Shown here: piece by piece, positions 27,501 to 33,037 of the stretch | How positions within the stretch are numbered: position 1 is the first letter of the stretch | Layout: each line of letters begins with the position of its first letter | NCBI GenBank assembly: GCA_000934455.1 | Contig: KN882261.1 | Span: 155,141-188,177 of the forward strand | Origin: Apostichopus parvimensis | Taxonomy: Eukaryota > Echinodermata > Holothuroidea > Aspidochirotida > Stichopodidae | Direction of reading: 5' to 3' | Length of the DNA: 33,037 nucleotides | Position numbers and translations under genes: made by a program | The notes under the pieces: model-generated | Databases searched by the model: none | Seen by the model: the letters and a program-made list of their open reading frames with translations, nothing else | Told to the model about the DNA's origin: nothing

Positions 27501-29961
27501 GGATGGGGCCGATGACACTCCAACACTCCCAGGTTTTGTTATTGACTAGCAGGGTTAACTTTTCTTGACTCTTACTTTGCACTTTTCTAACTACAATACC
27601 TAGCCTACTGTATATTGGTATAATTTTAGCAAATTACCGTGAACTGACCTATCTAACAATGATATGCAGTCATCAAATTCCATCTGCATTCGTTGATACC
27701 CCTCTACGTAGATTTTTAACTTGAATTAACAGAAAAAGGTTCTAGTGATCAAAACTGACCTCCACCATGGACAATTGTTCGGCTATTGTCATTCCCCCTC
27801 GTGGATACCAACTTATATTCCACTACACTTCAAATATTGTTGTGAAAGGAGTAACTTACCGAGAGGGTTTGGCATTAGTTGACAGCTGTTCGACCTGCAC
27901 TTTATTCGAAATGTAGAAATTCAGCAAAAACCCTGCAAAGTCTGAATGTCTGTCCCCAAATCCACTCTCTGACATCACCTGCTGCCATTTGGAGTCCACA
28001 GTGACATCTACCTTCATCTGTGTCGGTGCATCTCTTTCGGGTTCTGGCGCAAGATTTTCCAGGGCATTTGCAGCACTACCAGCCGGCTCGGGTTCGGTTG
28101 CCTTTGAACGCTGGGATTGGACCCCGGTATCTTTCTTCTCTTGTAAAACATCTTTCGTATCTTCTGCCTCATCGATCGGTGGTTGCTTAATAAATGCTGG
28201 GTATTTCGATTGGACTTCTACAGATTCTACTGCAGCGCCCTCTTTCTCGGACTGCACAACTTTGCCGTTGTTTGCGACGGGGTGTTGGACGGTGATGCTT
28301 TTGACATCGTGAGTTTCATCCATCTCTGCTGCCTTTGGTCCATCGGTGTTCACTGCTGCATCTTGACCATGCGTTTGTTCATTTTGATGCTGATCCTTCT
28401 CCTCCGTCTGTGAATGTTCCGTTAGACGGGGAGCACTCTCACATTCCTCCGACTCATCGACCTCATCGTGACTGCTGTTCTCCTCATCCTCCGCTTCGTA
28501 CTCTCCTGATACATCTTCTGCCATCTTCGCATCAGCTGCGGTTACTTCTCCGTTCTCCTCACGCTGGTCGGGGTCGTCCTCGTTATAATTAGTGACATCT
28601 CTCGCAGCTTCTGGAGAATTCACCTTTTCGAGATGTAAATTCACATCCTGTGGTGAATTCCTTACCGCGTCGTTCTCAGAGGGAATCTCCTTCTCCGATT
28701 CACGAACGTCAGAGAATTTCTGTTGAGCGGAAACTGTAATTGTCTCTTCTGGGGATGACGTACCGCCCTCACCTGTTGGCCTGGCATTCAAAGGAGTGGG
28801 AGATGCGGTCATCTGCTCCCTGACATTCTCCATTGTCTTCTGTCCAGGTGCAGCTATGTTGCCGACCGAATGACCACCATGTTCACTGCTACCGACTGCC
28901 TTTCTATATAATTCATGCCCATAAAATGGCATGTGCAGTGGTGGGAGGTGACCACTAGACTGGTGTTTTGTATGATGAAAACTGTTTCTCTGACCCCCGT
29001 CGGCATCTGTCTCTTGATGCGCTTCCGGTGGCTCGCCTTGTATTTCAGTGTAAGGGTAGCTAGCCATGTTTGTACCATCAGAGCTATTGACATGCAGCCT
29101 ACTACGTGATAAGTCTTGCGGTTGGGAAGGACTGGACCGGTCTGGTGGGTGTGGGTCCGGTGAGTCATCACTACTGGATTGGTATCTATGCTGCTGTTCT
29201 GACGAGTGCTGCCTCAAACTCTCGTGTGGCAAACTCTCCCTGTGGACCGGATGCGTTAAATGTTTGGTGTTATCTGTGACCACTCTATAACCATGTGACA
29301 GGTCAGGTGGTTGAAAAGGATTGATTGAGCCTCTATGGAAATGGTCACCTACACCAGCCTGCGAAACATGTGCGACGTCATAATGTCCCCTCATACTGGC
29401 GGATCCATCATCGGCTGTCTTGGGGTGATGTCTGTAGTCGGAACTTTGCTTGCCGAGGTCGGGCATGAATCGAGAATAGTAGCTCGGCAAGTCGACGGGT
29501 CGATAAATAGAGTTTTGGTCCACCTTGCTGGCTTGGTGTACATTCTCTGTCTCCATACCAGCTTGCCTCAGACCGTCGGAGGATCGATGCTGTGATGTAT
29601 CGTGGTGTGAAGCATGGTTTGATTTATCAGCATACATAGCAAACCCACTCTGACTGTGATTTCCATAACAGTAGGACGAGTTGCCATGCATGGATGCATT
29701 CGGCATGACGTGCGGGTGATGCATTCGGTCATGTGATACGTCACCTGAAGAGCTGCTGTGATGACCATGGTTGGACGACTGCTTACCACCATCGTGCAGG
29801 AGCTGCTCAGGGTGGTGACCCCCGTGACCGGCCACAGGACTGTGTTCGCTGTGCGAAGTGGATGTGATGCTACTATGAGATCCTGGTTGGGCAAGGTTTG
29901 GGTCATGTTCTGTTGATGGCGGTAGGCCTGGTGGAGGGAGGTACGTCACATGATGTTCCAT
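20123..29961 (-). CDS. Large C2H2 zinc-finger protein (three coding exons, 1472 residues)
   Basis: Joining 29961-27860, 26353-25502 and 21587-20123 on the minus strand gives an uninterrupted 1472-residue frame. Both introns are GT-AG and phase 2. The ATG at 29961 sits in a good animal context (ACCATGG). Order of parts: residues 1-270 rich in His, Ser and Pro; an acidic Glu/Asp segment around 480-530; a short hydrophobic, probably folded segment around 657-695 (SKWQQVM to VQVEQLS); a basic region 701-985 with KRKL, repeated KPRKP-like stretches and KRGRKPSR resembling AT-hooks and nuclear signals; an isolated C2H2 finger at 1001-1022; a helix at about 1247-1276; then a block at 1277-1440 with one CCHC-like and five C2H2 fingers, including a TGEQP linker. 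Such proteins bind DNA in the nucleus, so a transcription regulator is the reasonable inference. I do not recognise the orthologue. The gene converges on the PLP-enzyme gene. Confidence 0.9.
22240..22910 (+). repeat. Degenerate array of ~150-bp units
   Basis: A phrase like TTAAGCCCCACCCACTCAT followed by TAATATTCA recurs near 22490, 22641 and 22788 (spacing 151 and 147). It is accompanied by GAGATAT, ATGGGAACCAAAAA-AATC and GGCATCTACCTACCA phrases. A more diverged unit starts near 22245. Units differ enough to suggest an old tandem array within the intron. Confidence 0.75.
23193..23270 (+). repeat. 13-bp minisatellite, six units (AGGCGGAGTGTWT)
   Basis: Six consecutive 13-base units run from 23193 to 23270. 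They differ only at the penultimate A/T. The last unit is also the 5' start of the SINE's tRNA-like head, so the array appears to be an expansion of the SINE's own 5' end. It lies inside the putative target-site duplication. Confidence 0.95.
23471..23525 (+). repeat. ATAC microsatellite
   Basis: A run of CATA/ATAC tetranucleotides forms the 3' tail of the SINE. Confidence 0.9.
25091..25497 (+). repeat. 207-bp tandem duplication
   Basis: Unit 1 starts at 25091 and unit 2 at 25298, both with GTGTGTTTTACATTCAGACC. They run through GAGGACCCCATTGTTT, CATAACAATAGAATTC, AAGGACGCGGTGAT, ATCCGAGGACCTGGAATTC and CAAGTCCTCG to a CA-rich joint. Few differences separate the two. The array ends only a few bases from the exon 2 donor of the zinc-finger gene. 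Internal inverted phrases (CGAGGAC and GTCCTCG) could fold. Confidence 0.93.
25502..26353 (-). CDS. Zinc-finger gene, coding exon 2 (basic, AT-hook-like linker)
   Basis: The acceptor TCCATAG is upstream of 26353 and the donor GTAAGA starts at 25501. The 852-base exon is phase 2 on entry and exit. Without splicing the frame would hit a stop at 25498, four bases past the donor. It encodes residues 701-985: an Arg/Ser-rich start, PGRKAAQPK, TPRKRKLDEAY, an acidic serine-rich patch (SEDSSLESGVDADD), then Lys/Pro/Arg repeats with KRGRKPSR near 963-970. The composition suits nuclear import and DNA contact. No enzymatic domain is visible. Confidence 0.92.
26354..27859 (-). other. Intron 1 of the zinc-finger coding region
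   Basis: The strong donor GTAAGT is at 27859-27854 and the acceptor ATAG ends at 26354. This is AT-rich sequence with a small hairpin ACAGCATTT/AAATGCTGT near 27049-27068. There is no repeat element with clear ends and no coding segment. Confidence 0.85.
27860..29961 (-). CDS. Zinc-finger gene, coding exon 1 (long disordered N-terminal half)
   Basis: This single 2102-base exon runs from the ATG at 29961 to a phase 2 donor. It begins MEHHVTYLPPPGLPP and is strongly biased to His, Ser, Gly, Gln and Pro for about 270 residues. It then passes a Pro/Asp/Ser stretch, an acidic zone (EYEAEDEENSSHDEVDE), and a more ordered segment near 657-695 just before the splice. An open frame of 700 codons in AT-rich surroundings with in-frame splicing to fingers makes it firmly coding. 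Confidence 0.93.
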
Positions 29962-30011
29962 GGTGAATTAAAGTGCAGATGAGGGTCTGAGATGCTTGGC
30001 CACACACAGCT
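29962..30011 (-). other. 5' untranslated part of zinc-finger exon 1, with upstream splice acceptor
   Basis: On the minus strand a pyrimidine-rich tract ending TTTCTTTACAG lies directly before 30011, fifty bases upstream of the ATG. This fits a 3' splice site, so the true transcription start would be in one or more non-coding exons further right, possibly beyond the window. Confidence 0.65.
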
Positions 30012-30098
30012 CTGTAAAGAAAGCAAACCAGAAAGCCAGTTAGCTTTGTGATTCCTTGGCATATCATTTGCTCAAAATTCCACATATCTGACCTCCGT

Positions 30099-30385
30099 AT
30101 TAAAGCAAGTGAGTTAAATTTGTCCAGGAATTAAGTGAGAACCAGAAAGATCAGAAATGTCCATGTGCATCAACCAATTAATGCACTGGTAAGGATTTTA
30201 CAGTTAAGAATTATTATCCCAAAATGTTTCAATATCCAGAAAGAACAGTCATCCTAGGTGAAATATAGACACATAGGTGTATGAGCTAAATGGACATTTT
30301 CTTTTACCAATTTTGAGCTGGCAAATCAGCTCTGCCACCAACCATCCCTTTAATAATTGCTATTGACGAATGAGAGTTACATGAC
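30099..30385 (-). repeat. Interspersed repeat, copy 2 (inverted relative to 3560-3890)
   Basis: The minus strand matches the 3560-3890 copy from GTCATGTA through AATTATTAAAGGGATGGTTG, GGTAAAAGAAAATGTCC and GACAAATTTAACTC. The copies differ by many point changes and small indels, so the family is not recent. Confidence 0.75.
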
Positions 30386-31284
30386 TGTTGTTTATACACT
30401 GCCGGCAAGGAAAAAAAAAACTTCCTTTCTGGCAATTTGTCCATACTGATTCAAACTGATTCTTGGTGATAGTACTGATTGGATACAATCAATTTGATGA
30501 TAGTAAAAAAAAGCATGCATTTCTTGTCCATAATGAATGTCAAAACAACTGATGGCATGTATAATCTTCCTTAGATTGTCTGAATTTCTAAACACAAAAT
30601 TTTACAACTGAAATCATCCGGTATATGTACAAATCTATTCACTTCCAAATGAATTAGAAAGTAAGACATTGCAGACAGCCCTTTCTGATTTTCCCCAGAC
30701 AAGTACTGACATTGCTTACAAATTCTCAATCAATTCTCAACCACCAGAACATTAATAGTATGTTCCATATATACCTGCACATGCACATGAGAACATAGAT
30801 AAGCAATCACTGGGGCATATCTAATTGTGCATTGTACCAAGCTTGAGCTGTCATGGTTTGATTCACACTTTATCATGATAAGGCAGTTTTCTTCATGTTC
30901 CATAATAAAGGTTGCCTCCATTACTGTAACAAACAAACATCTCAAAAATCTCAAATGTTTTTGTCGTAGGGCTTCTATTTCATTTCGATAAAAGGGGTAC
31001 ACAAATAAACAGTGTGTCTCACTGATTTACTGTACCTTCATACTCATTTCTCCAGATTTCTAGTTTATCAAAGAATATTTAAAGTTGACTTAAAGACAAG
31101 TTTCTATTACATCACCTCATATGATTCAAGGAGCAGAATGAAATCATGAATCCTGCTTCAAGCCTTCATCTATTGTGACATAAATGTGACTGATAAAGCT
31201 TTTGGTTAATACTCACTTGACTGTGCATCTCAGTGGTTGTTTTCACTGAGCTACAGCACATTGATATTTAACTGAACATTATAT

Positions 31285-31515
31285 AATCAACACACATTAG
31301 TATAGAACTGTATCATCATTAAAGTATTACAATTTGGTTGCCTTGACCCATGTAATGGGCATGTACAGTATGTTCAGCAAAAAATGTACACATTAGTACA
31401 GAACTATACATAACACTGTTACCTTACAGTATCTCACTTGACCGATGTCATGGACTGATGTTACTAATAATATTTAGCTAACATTGGTATAGAATTGTTA
31501 CACTGTTAGTGTCCG
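31285..31515 (+). repeat. Degenerate ~93-bp tandem repeat, about 2.5 units
   Basis: Related phrases ACATTAGTATAGAACTGT, ACATTAGTACAGAACTAT and ACATTGGTATAGAATTGT start near 31294, 31389 and 31481. The first two units also share a TTGACC-ATGT-ATGG part. The repeat is imperfect and probably old. Confidence 0.6.
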
Positions 31516-32309
31516 TCCCACATTTCACTGTGGATGCCTGTACCCTAATTTGTAAACATATTCTAAGTACAACAAATTAAACAAGGTTTAGATTATAGTA
31601 GTACAGAAATCAAGCTATTTTGCACTTTGCTCTGATAAAATATATTGTTACAGTTTTTGGGGGATATAAGTTTGTTTTTAAGCAAACTCTCTAGAGGAGA
31701 TCCTACTTTTAAGTCAAACACTTCAGTGTCTAAAGGATTATGGTAGAGATCCAGTTCAACTTTAACAAAATAGTTACAGTTTTTAACTAAATGCAATGTC
31801 CCTGCATGTATGTTCAGTAACCTGTATTTAGGCTACTTCAAGAAAATGATCTAAACATAAACACATGTATGGAAAGTTGGGTTAAGAATCTCATCAGTAA
31901 GAAATTGGCATGATTTCCACACATGACATGTTGTTCCACTTTTAATATTAAATGAGTATAAGAACCTTATAGAGCTAATTTGACTTTCATCAAATCTATA
32001 ATTCATAATTATTTGTCACTGTGGTATTAAAACCATTTTTGCAGACAGCGTGCAACTGCGGAGTTGGTTAGGCTTCACTATGCCTTACACTAACAACGGT
32101 TTGGTATAAAAACAAAGAGAAGAAATAAAGTTTTTTCTGTCAGCATAACAATACACTAGATGTGGCCAAACATCTCATAAATGATTTCTTGGGGAAGTTT
32201 TCTACATGCCAATGGTCATACTTTGCAAACTATATAAACTAAGGAGTTTTGAAACAAGTTTGCTGTCCTCACTATGCCTTGATTATTTGCGAGCAGTTTC
32301 AGGGTGGCA

Positions 32310-33037
32310 TACTCCTATTGGAGTCTTTATAAATCCGCTTGAGTGTTCTCCTTCAGAAAAGTGCCAAAATGGAGCAAAAGAACATCTTTCCTGATATCTT
32401 ATCAATCAGGATCTGGTTTTATGTGGCTTGCATATTCAAGAGCATAAGGGTAGGAGGCGGGGGGGGGGGGGGGCTGGGGCGGGGGAAATTCGGGCAATAT
32501 GCTGAGAATTTTTCGGGTACCTACTGAAAGAAAAAAAATTGCAATGTGTTTTTCAATGATTAAACTTATATTATTATTATCATAATTACTGTAACAACTT
32601 CCCCAATAATTATAACCAATATGGAAGGGTAATAACACAGGGAAATGATTGCATGTTATTGGCATGCGTTGTAATAACCGATGCATGCCTTCATGCCTAT
32701 ATGATATGCACATTAACATGTTCGAAAAAAAAAAAAAATTTGGTTTTATTTTTCGGGCAAGTCGTTACAGCCCCCCCAAATCAAATTGGGCTCTTACGCT
32801 TATGTTCAAGAGCATGAATGGAGGTACAAAAAGTGGGTCAATTGAGGCAATTTTAGACCCGTTAACGGCTCTAAGGAGCAGAATACGAAAATTGTACTGA
32901 GGCGCTCATAGCAAAAAATCTGCATGGTCATGGTCATCTGCAGAAAATTGATGGTGCAATAAACGGCCAACTTGTCAGCTACCCAGTGATGGGTAGGGTT
33001 TAGCTAGTAAGGATTAGACCTAGAGACCACATTACTT
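32310..33037 (-). repeat. Interspersed repeat copy interrupted by a MITE and cut by the window end
   Basis: The reverse complement of 32310-32442 and of 32805-33037 matches 12270-12650 in order. The copy is split by the insertion at 32443-32804 and runs past the end of the window. It is non-coding. Confidence 0.82.
32435..32812. mobile_element. 362-bp MITE insertion with 8-bp target-site duplication (hAT-like)
   Basis: The element 32443-32804 is bordered by TTCAAGAG at 32435-32442 and 32805-32812. Its ends are inverted repeats, CATAAGGGTAGGAG and, from the other side, CATAAGCGTAAGAG. The interior has G runs (about 32459-32480), a C7 run near 32771 and A runs, with no transposase. The related repeat copy near 12538-12552 has a single TTGAAGAG-like site at the same place, which confirms insertion. 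The octamer length suggests the hAT superfamily. Confidence 0.88.

Larger units (their letters stand above)
30012..32309 (-). other. Upstream region or 5'-UTR intron of the zinc-finger gene
   Basis: This is AT-rich sequence without recognised exons. It contains the interspersed repeat copy at 30099-30385 and a degenerate ~93-bp repeat near 31290-31510, both listed separately. No core promoter could be identified. Confidence 0.5.

Noticed and set aside
27989..29906. Several frames of 60-112 codons on both strands
   Set aside because: They overlap the long first coding exon of the zinc-finger gene and lack domain or splice support. The exon's biased composition produces open antisense frames.
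30730..31002. 90-codon minus-strand frame upstream of the zinc-finger gene
   Set aside because: It has no recognisable domain, AT-driven composition, and no splice sites joining it to the known exons.

Overview
The window looks like nuclear DNA of an animal, most likely a marine invertebrate deuterostome such as an echinoderm. This assignment is an inference of modest confidence. It rests on GT-AG split genes, a large C2H2 zinc-finger gene, a decayed LINE reverse transcriptase, a tRNA-headed SINE and many miniature inverted-repeat transposons. There is no sign of prokaryotic operons, CRISPR arrays or viral genes.

Two protein genes can be supported, and they converge. On the + strand, five coding exons between 2489 and 11298 encode all but the N-terminus of a PLP-dependent fold-type I enzyme of the isopenicillin-N-epimerase-like / class V aminotransferase group. 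Every exon pair joins in frame at GT-AG sites. The first coding exon or exons lie left of the window. On the - strand, three coding exons (29961-27860, 26353-25502, 21587-20123) join in frame into a 1472-residue nuclear-type protein. Its order is a disordered His/Ser-rich and acidic N-terminal half, a basic AT-hook-like linker, an isolated C2H2 finger, and a C-terminal block of about six fingers. A 3' splice site 50 bases upstream of its ATG implies further untranslated exons to the right.

The rest is introns and the 8.8-kb convergent intergenic region, and these are dense in mobile DNA. From left to right: an element with about 330-bp inverted arms and TTAA target sites (405-2391) that encloses a dead LINE fragment; a 28-bp hairpin between 7-bp direct repeats; a MITE with an exact 8-bp target-site duplication (6693-7123); intronic tandem duplications near 8.7 kb; a 99-bp duplication (11.8 kb); a 350-bp palindrome with TA ends (16727-17076); a ~150-bp repeat array (22.2-22.9 kb); a SINE whose 5' end has expanded into a 13-bp minisatellite (23193-23520); a 207-bp tandem duplication ending at the donor of zinc-finger exon 2; and a repeat at the right edge into which a second MITE (32443-32804) has inserted. 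For that last insertion the window contains its own paralogous empty site near 12.55 kb.

The two genes show no evident functional link. I see no new defence or metabolic system here. The best items for follow-up are the zinc-finger protein, which I cannot match to a named family, the divergent PLP-enzyme motif, and the well-bounded transposon insertions.
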